From Streptomyces sp. MUM 2J (GTDB taxonomy: Bacteria > Actinomycetota > Actinomycetes > Streptomycetales > Streptomycetaceae), in contig NZ_JADWYM010000015.1 in the NCBI RefSeq assembly GCF_022414535.1, positions 62,001 to 126,000 on the forward strand: 64,000 nt of DNA, in the 5' to 3' direction. Position numbers and translations under genes: made by a program. Below, piece after piece: positions 39,551 through 47,913 of the stretch. Every line of letters begins with the position of its first letter. The stretch's first letter is position 1. The notes under the pieces are model-generated. The model made no database searches, was not told the origin of the DNA, and saw nothing but the letters and a program-made list of their open reading frames with translations.

Positions 39551-40245
39551 CACGCCCCCTGATAGCCGTCCCCGCCCGTTTCTCCGCGACGGCCTCCGCA
39601 CTCCGGTACGCCGCCGAGGTCAACGCCCGCGCGCTGATCGAGGCGGTGTGGCGAGCGGGCGGTGAACCGGTGAGCATCCACCCCGTCCGCGGAGGTGTCG
39701 CCGAGCGCCTCGCCCGCTTCGACGGCGTCCTGCTCCCCGGCGGCGGCGACCTCGCGCCGCACTGCTACGGCGCCACCGACACCCACGACAGCGTCCACGA
39801 CGTCGACGCGCTCCAGGACACCTTCGACCTGGCGGTCGCCCGCCACGCAACGGACGTGGGCCTGCCCCTGCTGGCGATCTGCCGCGGCCTGCAGGTCGTC
39901 AACGTCGCCCTCGGCGGCACCCTGGAACAGGACATGGGCGGCCCCGAACGCGTGCACCGCCACGTCGTGCACCCGGTGGCCATCCGGCGCGGCACCCTGC
40001 TGGAGCAGGCCACCGGTGCCGAGAAGACGGAGGTGTCCTGCTACCACCACCAGCGGGTGGACCGGCTTGGCGAGGGGCTCGTGGTCACCGCGCGCGCCGC
40101 CGACGGCACCGTGGAGGGGCTCGAACTCCCCGGCCACGGGTCGTTCACCGCCGTCCAGTGGCACCCGGAGGACACCGCCCACGGGGACCCCGCCCAGCAG
40201 GGCCTCTTCGATGCTCTCGTCCGGGCCGCCCACGACGGACGCTGA
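39547..40245 (+). CDS. Gamma-glutamyl hydrolase, PuuD-like class I GATase fold
   Basis: 232 residues. The triad is C112 in 'LAICRGLQVVNV', H206 and E208 in 'QWHPEDT'; 'LPGGGDLAPHCYG' is typical of PuuD/peptidase C26. It removes glutamate from a gamma-glutamyl amide, the reverse end of the route opened by the GS-like ligase. The same fold is found in AtdA2-type proteins of aniline degradation. GTG start overlaps the ALDH stop (GTGA). Confidence 0.92.
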   Translation: MTRPLIAVPARFSATASALRYAAEVNARALIEAVWRAGGEPVSIHPVRGGVAERLARFDGVLLPGGGDLAPHCYGATDTHDSVHDVDALQDTFDLAVARHATDVGLPLLAICRGLQVVNVALGGTLEQDMGGPERVHRHVVHPVAIRRGTLLEQATGAEKTEVSCYHHQRVDRLGEGLVVTARAADGTVEGLELPGHGSFTAVQWHPEDTAHGDPAQQGLFDALVRAAHDGR

Positions 40246-40252
40246 CACCGCC

Positions 40253-41155
40253 ATGGCTCTCTTCGGCCGCAGGCAGCAGGCACCCCGCCTTGCCCCGGAA
40301 CTCGACGACACGGCGCTCGGCCGGGTGCTGAGGGGCATCGCCTCCTCGCGCGGCCCGGGGCCGCAGGAGCTGGCCATCGCCCAGGTGGAACAGCTGCTGC
40401 GGGACTCCCGGGACGACTGGGACCGCCGCTGCCACCGTGTCACGGTACTGGCCGGGACCGCGCCCGCCCTGGCCCGTGCCTGGCGGGCGCGGCGGCCCCA
40501 CGACCCGGACGCGCTGATCCTGCACGCCTGGTCCGAACTGCCCACCGATCCATGGGCGTCGGCGGCGACCTTCCGGTCGGCCGCCGACGCCCGTCCGGGC
40601 GACCCGACTCCGTGGGTCGGGATGCTGGCGGCGCTGAGGCTGCTGGCCCGCACCAGCGCGGAACTCACCCCCGTCTGGCGGCAGATCGGTGCCCGCGCCG
40701 CCTGGCACCGCGAAGCGCACCTGCAGATCCTCGGGTATCTCTCACCGGAGGAACAGGGCAGCCAGGCGGCGCTGCGCGACTTCCTGGACGACGTCGTGGC
40801 CGCCATGCCGCACGGGGTACCGGCGGCGTGCGTACCGCTGGCCGCCGCCGTACGGCAGTACCAGCGCGAGCTGGACAGCGGCGGCACCCAGGCGCTCGGC
40901 GCCGGCCGCTACTGGTCCCAGCCGCACGTGGCACGCCTGCTGGACCAGGCCCTGGACCGATGGCCCAGGCCCGGCCACCCGCGCCACGCCGCCACCGTCG
41001 CCGACCTCGGGCTGCTCGCGTACGCCCTGTCACGGGCGGTGCGGACCAAGGACGCGGCTGCGGTCTTCGCCGTCACCGGCGGGCTGGTCACGGCCTGGCC
41101 GTGGGGGCACGACGGCGATCCGGTGGAGCGGTACGCCTACTGGAGCCGCAGGTGA
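40253..41155 (+). CDS. Conserved-looking helical protein of unknown function (300 aa)
   Basis: Starts seven bases after the PuuD-like gene, so it is probably cotranscribed. It is rich in Ala, Arg and Trp and predicted all-helical. Segments such as 'DPDALILHAWSEL' and 'ARPGDPTPWVGMLAALRLLAR' look like TPR-type helical hairpins. No signal peptide, membrane helix or catalytic motif is visible. Similar Streptomyces proteins starting 'MALFGRR' exist as far as I recall, without known function. A protein-interaction role is a guess. Confidence 0.75.
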   Translation: MALFGRRQQAPRLAPELDDTALGRVLRGIASSRGPGPQELAIAQVEQLLRDSRDDWDRRCHRVTVLAGTAPALARAWRARRPHDPDALILHAWSELPTDPWASAATFRSAADARPGDPTPWVGMLAALRLLARTSAELTPVWRQIGARAAWHREAHLQILGYLSPEEQGSQAALRDFLDDVVAAMPHGVPAACVPLAAAVRQYQRELDSGGTQALGAGRYWSQPHVARLLDQALDRWPRPGHPRHAATVADLGLLAYALSRAVRTKDAAAVFAVTGGLVTAWPWGHDGDPVERYAYWSRR

Positions 41156-41320
41156 CCGATCAGTTCGGCCACCCGGTCCAGCCCCGGACGCTGCGAGCCC
41201 GGATACCGCGCGCAAGGAGAAGGACGTGGCGGCCGTCGTCGCAGCAGAACAGCACCGGCCGGGATTCGGCGACGGACGCGAGGCGCTGCCGGCGGCGGCC
41301 GTCACGGGCGTGACTGGTGG

Positions 41321-41336
41321 CGGTCTGCGAAGACCG
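41321..41336. terminator. Small hairpin between convergent genes
   Basis: CGGTCT-GCGA-AGACCG, a 6-bp stem with a tetraloop, in the 276-base gap between the 300-residue protein and the MarR gene. Weak but in a fitting place. Confidence 0.35.
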
Positions 41337-41431
41337 ACCGACAGGTCCGTCGCCGCCGAGGCGTGCCGCCTCCCCACCCGAGCGGCTCGAACCCCTTGCG
41401 GTCGACGTCGTCTTCGCTCCCCGGCCGGCCC

Positions 41432-42004
41432 TCAGCCCTTCGGCCGGCGCCCACTACGGCGCGGTGCCGGCTGCGCACCGCCGAGCGCAGCGAGTCGGCG
41501 CTCCTTGCCGTGCTCCTCGACCTGGAGCACGACCTGCCGCAGCCCGTCGGCGACGCTCCGGCACTCCTCGTCACCGAGCCGCGACGTGACGAACACCTCC
41601 TCCTGGTTGAACTCCGGGAACAACCGCTGCATCAGCTTCTCGCCCTCCTCGGTGAGGCTGAGCAGCACCAACCTGCCGTCGGAGGGGTGCCTGGCCCTCT
41701 TGACCAGCCCACGCCCCTCCAGCGTCCGCGAGACCCCGGTGAGGGTCCCCTTGGAGATCCCGGCTTCCTCCGCGACGTGTCGGGTCTCCGACTCGCCCCA
41801 CACCCACACCACCCAGAGCACGACGAACGCCGTCCACGTCAGATCGGCACCGCGCAGCACCGAACTCTCCAGGTGCTGCCGGACCGCGGAGGCGGCACGG
41901 TAGATGTTGGCGACCACCGCCATCTGCTCACGGTGGATCGGTGTACCTCCGAGCTTCGCCGCCGCCAGCTCCTCCGCTGCGGTGATGGACCGATGGCCGG
42001 GCAC
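41432..42004 (-). CDS. MarR-family regulator, likely controller of the island
   Basis: 190 residues. The winged helix is visible from 'LTWTAFVVLWVVWVWGESETRHVAEEAGISKGTLT' region (helices 3-4) to the wing 'KRARHPSDGRLVLLSLTEEG'. The GTG at 42004 has AAGGAG at seven bases. The frame is open to a TTG at 42034, but that lies inside the -10 box and is rejected. The gene's own promoter carries operator E, which suggests autoregulation and makes it the best candidate for binding all five dyads. MarR proteins usually release DNA when they bind an aromatic or phenolic ligand. Confidence 0.9.
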   Translation of the reverse strand: MPGHRSITAAEELAAAKLGGTPIHREQMAVVANIYRAASAVRQHLESSVLRGADLTWTAFVVLWVVWVWGESETRHVAEEAGISKGTLTGVSRTLEGRGLVKRARHPSDGRLVLLSLTEEGEKLMQRLFPEFNQEEVFVTSRLGDEECRSVADGLRQVVLQVEEHGKERRLAALGGAQPAPRRSGRRPKG

Positions 42005-42020
42005 GGGCACACTCCTTCGA

Positions 42021-42040
42021 TCGTTCGGAGTCAAATTGTA
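42021..42040 (-). promoter_or_regulatory. MarR promoter with island operator E
   Basis: The dyad TCGTTCGG-AG-TCAAATTG (42021-42038) overlaps a TACAAT -10 box read on the minus strand (42040-42035). It ends 17 bases before the start codon. Confidence 0.65.
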
Positions 42041-42295
42041 CGAGTGCTCCCGGCCGTCGTGTCTCGGAACGTGAGAGCGGCTCGCGGCTCAGCCGGTCCC
42101 ACCTGCGTGCCTCGCCACACCAGGGCGCGGTCTCCGTGCGCGGGACGACCCGTCGGGGGCGGCCCTCCTGGCCGGGCGCCAGCGCGCACAGCCGCACCGA
42201 CGCTCTGTGAGCTGCCTCACGCGGCGCAGCGACCCGGCGCACGAAGTGCCTTGCCGGCAGCGCTCCCGGCCCGCCCGGCACCCTGCGCTGGCCGG

Positions 42296-42314
42296 ATCCG
42301 TCAGTAATCCGTCA
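42296..42314 (+). promoter_or_regulatory. Direct repeat ATCCGTCA, 11-bp period
   Basis: ATCCGTCA occurs at 42296-42303 and 42307-42314, one helical turn apart, about 40 bases before the GlxA-type regulator gene. Tandem sites on one face of DNA suit AraC-family dimers. A further copy lies at 48016. Confidence 0.55.
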
Positions 42315-42350
42315 TTGCAGCCAGTGCGATGTTCGATACAGGCTGTGACT

Positions 42351-43367
42351 GTGTCTGAGCGACGTGTTGTGGTGGTGGTGTATGCGGGCGCGATGGCCCT
42401 GGACATCACCGGACCGATTGAAGTGTTCGATACCGCGAACCGGCTCCTGGGCCCTACGGGCACCCCCTACCGGGCCGACTTCGTCTCGGCCGACGCACCA
42501 CTGGTGCGGATGAGTTCGGGGGTGGTGGTGGGGGCTTCGCCGCTGGAGGCGGGACAGGGGCCGATCGACACGCTCCTCGTGCCGGGCGGCTGGAGTCTCG
42601 ACAACGCGCTCCGGGACCGGGCGCTGGTGTCCTGGATCGGCCGGGCGGCGGCCCGGTCCCGCAGAGTCGCCTCCGTCTGCGGTGGATCCTTTCTGCTGGC
42701 CGAGGCCGGCCTCCTGGACGGCCGGCGCGCCACCACGCACTGGGCGTACAGCGAGGCGATGGCGTGCCGCTATCCGAAGGTGACGGTGGACGCCGAGCCG
42801 ATCTTCGTCTGGGACGGCCCCTTCGTGACCTCCGCGGGCGTGTCGACGGGCATCGACATGGCTCTGGCCCTGGTGGAGGCCGATCACGGGTCGGCGCTCG
42901 CTCTGGAGACGGCACGGTTCCTGGTGCTGTTCCTCAAGCGGCACGGAGGGCAGTCGCAGTACAGCGCCGTCCTCGACGCCCAGTTGGCCGACCATCCGCC
43001 GATCCGGGCGGCGCAGGAGTGGATCCACGACCATCTGGACATCCGGCTTCCGGTGGCCGAGATCGCGCGGCAGGCCAACATGAGCCAGCGCAACTTCGCC
43101 CGGGTCTTCCGGCGCGAGGTGGGCATGACACCGGGCCAGTACGTCGAGCGGACGCGCATCGCCCGCGCACGCGACCTGCTGGAGACCACGGACCTGACGA
43201 TCGGCCAGATAGCCGGCCGCTGCGGGTTCCCCGCGACCGAGACGTTCTTCCGGTCCTTCGGACGCACCCTGGGGCTCACCCCCACCGAGTACCGGCACCG
43301 CTTCCAGGTCATCGCGCCATCCGGCCTCATCGACCGGCACCACGAGAGGGAGGAAAGCCCCGTATGA
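42351..43367 (+). CDS. GlxA-type regulator (DJ-1/PfpI domain plus AraC HTH)
   Basis: 338 residues. Residues 1-190 form a DJ-1/PfpI domain with 'SVCGGSFLLAEAGLL' (nucleophile-elbow Cys). The C-terminal 100 residues carry two AraC HTHs, 'LPVAEIARQANMSQRNFAR' and 'IGQIAGRCGFPATETFFR'. The GTG at 42351 or the GTG at 42345 may start translation; neither has a clear ribosome site. Its stop overlaps the ThDP gene start (ATGA), so it leads the operon and is probably its activator, perhaps binding the direct repeats upstream. Confidence 0.9.
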   Translation: MSERRVVVVVYAGAMALDITGPIEVFDTANRLLGPTGTPYRADFVSADAPLVRMSSGVVVGASPLEAGQGPIDTLLVPGGWSLDNALRDRALVSWIGRAAARSRRVASVCGGSFLLAEAGLLDGRRATTHWAYSEAMACRYPKVTVDAEPIFVWDGPFVTSAGVSTGIDMALALVEADHGSALALETARFLVLFLKRHGGQSQYSAVLDAQLADHPPIRAAQEWIHDHLDIRLPVAEIARQANMSQRNFARVFRREVGMTPGQYVERTRIARARDLLETTDLTIGQIAGRCGFPATETFFRSFGRTLGLTPTEYRHRFQVIAPSGLIDRHHEREESPV

Positions 43368-45115
43368 CCACCACGGCTCCGGAACCACGCACAGCGGAAC
43401 CGTTACGCCTGGTCGACCACCTGGCCTCGGCGCTCGCCGGGGCCGGCGTCACCCACCTGTTCGGCGTGGGCGGTGCGAACATCGAGGACCTGTACGACGC
43501 CGTGCACCGCGGCGGCGCCATCCGGGGCGTCGTCGCCAAACACGAGTTCTCCGCCGTCACCATGGCCGACGGATACGCACGTACCACCGGGCGCCTCGGC
43601 GTCGTCGCCGCCACCTCGGGCGGCGGGGCGATGAACCTCGTGCCGGGCCTGGCGGAGGCTCATGCCTCGCGGGTGCCCGTGCTGGCCCTGGTGGGCCAGC
43701 CGCCGACGGACCAGGAAGGGCTCGGAGCGTTCCAGGACTCCAGCGGCAAGTCGGGCTCCTTCGACGCGCAGCAGATCTTCACGCCCCTCTCCCGGTTCTG
43801 CGCGCGGGTCGACGACCCGCACTCGCTGGCGGAGTTGCTGCCCCGGGCCGTCGAGGCGGCACAGGCCGAGCCGCGCGGACCGGCCGTGCTGTTGCTGCCC
43901 AAGGACGTGCAGCAGGCGCTGATCCACGTGCCTGCCCGCGCCGCCGCCCCGCCGCCGAACGACCCCTCGACGACATCCGTGGCACGACTCGACGCGGTTG
44001 CCGTGAGCGCCGTGTCGGACGCCCTTCGCGAGGCAGGTCGCGTCCTCGTCATCGCCGGTGAGGGCGTCGCCGCCGCCGACGCACGGGGAGATCTGGCCGA
44101 ACTGGCCCGGCGCCTCGGGGCGTGGGTGGCGGTCACCCCGGACGCCAAGGACGTCTTCGACAACCGTGACCCCCGGTTCGCCGGAGTGGCCGGCGTGATG
44201 GGCCACGCCAACGTCGAGGCCTGCCTGCGGCGGGCCGACCTGTGCCTGCTCGCCGGTACGCGGCTTCCGCTCCTGGCCCGCGGCGGCCTCGACCGGGCCC
44301 TGGCCGGCACCGACGTCGTCTGTCTCGGGCCCGAACCGCCGTTCGTGGCAGGCACCGCCCTCGGCGGGAACCTACGGGACGCGCTGCGCGCGGTTGCCTC
44401 CGGGCTGCCGTCGCGCCCACTCCCCTGCCCGCCTCACTCCGGCCCCCTTCCCACCCCCACACCGGCTCCGCTCGTTCGGGCGCTCGGGCGAACCGTCCCC
44501 CATGCCCGGGCAGTCGCCGCGGTGGAGGCGGCGCTCCCCGAGGACGCGCACGTCTTCGTGGACGCCGGCAACGCGGGGGCCAGCGCCATCCACCTGCTTC
44601 CGGCACCGCGCCACGGCCGCTTCGTGGTGGCGGTCGGCATGGGCGGCATGGGCTACACCTTCGGTGCCGGTATCGGTGCCGCGCTCGCCACCGGCCGACG
44701 CACCTACGTCCTCGCGGGCGACGGATCCTTCTTCATGCACGGGATGGAGGTGCACACCGCCGTGGAGTACGGCGCACCCGTGACGTTCGTGATCTTCAAC
44801 AACAACGCCCACGCCATGTGCGCGCTGCGGGAGGAGTTCCTCCAGGGCGGGGTCCGCGACGACGACCTGTTCGCCCGGACCGACCTCGCCGCCGGCGTGG
44901 CCGCCGCCTTCCCGTCGCTGCGGGCCACGGAAGCCACCGACGCGGCGCAGCTGCGCGCGGCACTGCTGCGCGGCAACGCGGGCGGCGGCCCGGCGCTGGT
45001 CTCGGTGGCCTGCGACCCGCGGGAGATTCCCCCGTTCCTTCCCTTCCAGTCCTTCACCGAAGCCGTCAAGAGCAAGGAGGGTTCAGATGAGCGACACGTC
45101 GTCCACGTTGGCTGA
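43364..45115 (+). CDS. Thiamine-diphosphate-dependent enzyme (acetolactate synthase-like)
   Basis: 583 residues, three-domain POX/ALS architecture. Catalytic E61 in 'VVAKHEFSAVTMADGYAR', 'ATSGGGAMNLVPGLAEAH' in the Pyr domain, and the ThDP/Mg motif G452-D-G-S to N479-N-N in the PP domain. Members decarboxylate 2-oxo acids and may ligate the resulting acyl anion to a second carbonyl. GGGAGG precedes the ATG. Leu14 is encoded by TTA (43403-43405), a rare codon that makes translation depend on bldA. It overlaps the SRPBCC gene by 29 bases. Substrates unknown. Confidence 0.9.
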   Translation: MTTTAPEPRTAEPLRLVDHLASALAGAGVTHLFGVGGANIEDLYDAVHRGGAIRGVVAKHEFSAVTMADGYARTTGRLGVVAATSGGGAMNLVPGLAEAHASRVPVLALVGQPPTDQEGLGAFQDSSGKSGSFDAQQIFTPLSRFCARVDDPHSLAELLPRAVEAAQAEPRGPAVLLLPKDVQQALIHVPARAAAPPPNDPSTTSVARLDAVAVSAVSDALREAGRVLVIAGEGVAAADARGDLAELARRLGAWVAVTPDAKDVFDNRDPRFAGVAGVMGHANVEACLRRADLCLLAGTRLPLLARGGLDRALAGTDVVCLGPEPPFVAGTALGGNLRDALRAVASGLPSRPLPCPPHSGPLPTPTPAPLVRALGRTVPHARAVAAVEAALPEDAHVFVDAGNAGASAIHLLPAPRHGRFVVAVGMGGMGYTFGAGIGAALATGRRTYVLAGDGSFFMHGMEVHTAVEYGAPVTFVIFNNNAHAMCALREEFLQGGVRDDDLFARTDLAAGVAAAFPSLRATEATDAAQLRAALLRGNAGGGPALVSVACDPREIPPFLPFQSFTEAVKSKEGSDERHVVHVG

Positions 45116-45740
45116 CATCCCCGGTCTGGTCCGCATCGAGAACACCGGCAAGGAGGAACTGACCGCCCACTGCATGGAGCTCACCCACGCGGTCTACCCC
45201 CACCATCAGGTCTACGGGCAGTACTGCACCATCCACGAGTACGTCGACTGCCCCCCGGAGCAGGCCTACGACTACCTGCGCCAGGGACACCACCTGGAGG
45301 AGTGGACCTGCAGCCTGCGGGACTTCGCCCCCACCGGCACACCGGGGCTGTGGGTCGGTCACGACCGGCTGGAGGACGACACCAGGATCTACTGCAGGGT
45401 GCTCGCGAACCCCGAGGCCATGACCGTGGACTACCACTGCTCCTGGGACCAGGGCGAGAAGCTGTGGATGATCTACCTGATGCGTGTCGTCCCGGCCCGG
45501 CTGGTGCTCGACAAGCCGGGCTCGGTGATCACCTGGACCAACTGCCGGCACCCGTACTACGACGGCAACCCGCACCCCGATCTGGCTCCCCGCGCGGACC
45601 GGCCCTGGGTGGGCGACTACTGGGACCTCTTCTACGCCGGGCACACGGTGGAGATGCGCAACCTCAAGGCCATCCTGGAGCATCGTCACCGGCGCGGTCT
45701 GCCGATCGGTTCGGCTCCGGCGAGGACGGTGGCGCGGTGA
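45087..45740 (+). CDS. SRPBCC-fold (polyketide cyclase/START-like) protein
   Basis: 217 residues. After about 45 residues a helix-grip domain starts ('YCTIHEYVDCPPEQAYDYL', then 'LEEWTCSLRDF'), as in polyketide cyclases, with further strands 'GHDRLEDDTRIYCRVL' and 'VITWTNCRHPYYDGN'. Such domains bind hydrophobic intermediates and sometimes catalyse cyclisation. The N- and C-terminal extensions are unusual. AAGGAGG precedes the ATG, which lies inside the end of the ThDP gene; its stop overlaps the KAS III gene (coupled). Confidence 0.75.
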   Translation: MSDTSSTLADIPGLVRIENTGKEELTAHCMELTHAVYPHHQVYGQYCTIHEYVDCPPEQAYDYLRQGHHLEEWTCSLRDFAPTGTPGLWVGHDRLEDDTRIYCRVLANPEAMTVDYHCSWDQGEKLWMIYLMRVVPARLVLDKPGSVITWTNCRHPYYDGNPHPDLAPRADRPWVGDYWDLFYAGHTVEMRNLKAILEHRHRRGLPIGSAPARTVAR

Positions 45741-46756
45741 CGACGGTCAGCCTCACCGACGTCGCCGCCTACCTGCCCGGCGAGCCGGTCCCCGCGGAGT
45801 TCTACACGGACTACCCCGGAGCCGAGGACAAGCTCCGCGACAACCCCATGTTCAGGGTCCCACCGTTACGGCACCACGTGGCCGGGGACGAGACCAACGC
45901 GGACATGGTGGAACGCGCCGTACAGCCCCTGATCGAACGGCACGGCGCGGCGGAGATCCGGGGCGTCGACGTGCTGCTGGTGCACAGTCAGTTGCCGGAC
46001 CTGCCGTTCGTGGGCGCCGGAACCGAGGTGGCGCGACGGCTGGGCCTGAATCCGGAGTGGCTCGTCGACGTGGCCAACGCGGGCTGCGCGTCCTTCGTGC
46101 ACATGATGAAGCTGGCGCGGCAGATCCTCACCTCCACCGACGCGAGGACCGCGCTGATCTGCAACGCGCAGAGCGCCGCCGGGCAGTGGTTCACCCAGTC
46201 CGAGGTGCGCAGACTCGCCCAGGCGGCGATCCCGGGCGACGGGTGCGGTGTGGGGTACGTGACGACGTCGGCGCAGTCGCCGATCCTCGACGTGGAGACC
46301 CGGCACCTCGGGGAGTACGCCGGTGACATGACCGTGGCCGTCGACGACGGGCGCAAGTACTGGGAGCCGGGCGAGTCCCAGCTGCGGATCGGGTTCACCG
46401 ACGCCAGTGTCGCCAAGGTCCTGGCGCGCGGTAACCGGCTGGTTCCCGAGGTGGTCGCGGACCTGTGCCGCCGACTGGGCGTGGCGACCTCCGACATCGA
46501 CGTCCTCATCACCAACCAGCCCAACCGCACCTTCCTGCGGAACTGGCGGGAGGCGCTGCAACTGCCCGCCGAGCGGCACCTGAACACCTTCGACGAGTAC
46601 GGCAACCTGTTCGGAGCGGCGATCCCGGTCACCCTGGACCGCGCCATCGGTTCCGGCGAGGTGGAGGACGGGGACCTGGTGGTACTCGGGGGTTTCGCCC
46701 ACGCGGGCGACTTCGCCGGTGCCGTCGCGGTCCGCTGGCACGGCGGACGCGACTGA
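45737..46756 (+). CDS. KAS III-like (FabH fold) enzyme lacking the catalytic His
   Basis: 339 residues. The nucleophile is C117 in 'DVANAGCASFVHMM', and N290 in 'YGNLFGAAIPVTL' matches the oxyanion Asn of FabH. The usual 'PHQAN' reads 'TNQPN' here, so His is replaced by N260. Decarboxylative condensation should be impaired; an acyltransferase or ester/amide-forming role like other specialised KAS III proteins is possible. Leu44 is a TTA codon (45866-45868). GTG start four bases inside the previous gene. Its partner in the operon may supply the acyl group. Confidence 0.87.
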   Translation: MTTVSLTDVAAYLPGEPVPAEFYTDYPGAEDKLRDNPMFRVPPLRHHVAGDETNADMVERAVQPLIERHGAAEIRGVDVLLVHSQLPDLPFVGAGTEVARRLGLNPEWLVDVANAGCASFVHMMKLARQILTSTDARTALICNAQSAAGQWFTQSEVRRLAQAAIPGDGCGVGYVTTSAQSPILDVETRHLGEYAGDMTVAVDDGRKYWEPGESQLRIGFTDASVAKVLARGNRLVPEVVADLCRRLGVATSDIDVLITNQPNRTFLRNWREALQLPAERHLNTFDEYGNLFGAAIPVTLDRAIGSGEVEDGDLVVLGGFAHAGDFAGAVAVRWHGGRD

Positions 46757-46759
46757 GCC

Positions 46760-47779
46760 ATGGACATCCCCGTGATGCACCGGCTCGCGCTCAACGAGAG
46801 CCCGTATCCCCCACTGCCCACGGTCCGCGAGGCGATGCAGCGGGCGGTCGCGCAGGCTCACCGCTATCCGCAGTTCCGTCCCGACGACCTCACCGAGTCG
46901 ATCGCCACGTGGTGCGGGGTGCCCTCCGAGCGGGTCGCGGTCGGCAGCGGCTCGGTCGGCGTGGCCCTGCAACTGCTCCGGGCGGTGGTCCGGCCCGGCG
47001 ACACGGTGGCCTACGCCTGGCGCACGTTCGACGCCTACCCCCTCCTGGCGTCCATGGTCGGTGCCCGGTCCGCCCCCGTGCCCCTGACACCGGACGGGCA
47101 CCAGGACCTGGATGCCCTCCTCGCCGCGGTCGACCACCACACGCGCGTCGTGGTGCTCTGCAGTCCCCACAACCCCACCGGAAGCCTCGTCACCGCCGAT
47201 GCGCTGTCGGCGTTCCTGCACCAGGTGCCCCGCCGCACCACCGTGCTCCTGGACGAGGCGTACGTGGAGTTCGCCCGCGACACCCAGCTGCCCGATGCGC
47301 CCTCGCTCCTGGACGCACACCCCAACCTGCTGGTCCTGCGCACCTTCTCCAAGGCCTACGGCCTCGCCGCCCTGCGGGTGGGCTACGGGCTCGGGGCCGC
47401 CGAGCTGGTGGAGCGGATCCGCCGGCAGCAACTGCCCTTCGGGATCAACGCGGTGGCGACGGCGGCGGTGAAGGCCTCCCTGCGGGCCGAGAGCGAGCTG
47501 CGCCTGCGCGTGGACTCCGTCGTCACCGAACGGGAACGGCTCGGGGGTGAACTCGCCGCCGCCGGCTGGCGCGTGAGCCCCGGTCACGCCAACTCCGTCT
47601 GGCTCGCCGCCCCCGATCCGGTCGACGAGGGCGCCGCTGCACTCGCCGACGCCGGTGTCCAGGCGCGCCACTTCCCCGGCGAGGGAATCCGGCTCACGGT
47701 GGGCAACCGCGAGGCCAACGACGCCGTGCTGACGGCGCTGGCGGGACTGAGCGCCCGGCGGATCGCGCCGCGGGCGTGA
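46760..47779 (+). CDS. PLP aminotransferase, HisC-like (fold type I)
   Basis: 339 residues. K198 in 'TFSKAYGLAALRVGYG' is the Schiff-base Lys; 'CSPHNPTG' and 'VLLDEAYVEF' are PLP-site motifs. It resembles histidinol-phosphate/aromatic aminotransferases but stands in a specialised operon, three bases after the KAS III gene, so it probably aminates a ketone made by that pathway. A 10-bp hairpin follows at 47914. Confidence 0.92.
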   Translation: MDIPVMHRLALNESPYPPLPTVREAMQRAVAQAHRYPQFRPDDLTESIATWCGVPSERVAVGSGSVGVALQLLRAVVRPGDTVAYAWRTFDAYPLLASMVGARSAPVPLTPDGHQDLDALLAAVDHHTRVVVLCSPHNPTGSLVTADALSAFLHQVPRRTTVLLDEAYVEFARDTQLPDAPSLLDAHPNLLVLRTFSKAYGLAALRVGYGLGAAELVERIRRQQLPFGINAVATAAVKASLRAESELRLRVDSVVTERERLGGELAAAGWRVSPGHANSVWLAAPDPVDEGAAALADAGVQARHFPGEGIRLTVGNREANDAVLTALAGLSARRIAPRA

Positions 47780-47913
47780 AGCGCGCCCCTGCACCCTCCG
47801 GAAGGGGCTCCCGCCCCACCCCAGGAACCCGGATGTCCGGCGCCGCGCGTGTGCCGCTCCCCCGCAACCGGGCGGGGCTCGGCACGCCCCTCCGCCCGCG
47901 TCCACCGGGCAAC

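Noticed and set aside
42005..42034. TTG at 42034 as MarR start
   Set aside because: It lies within the -10 box and operator; the GTG at 42004 has a proper AAGGAG site.
46760..47779. Histidine-biosynthesis hisC
   Set aside because: The sequence is HisC-like, but it is embedded in a TTA-containing operon with no other his genes, so a specialised aminotransferase is more likely.
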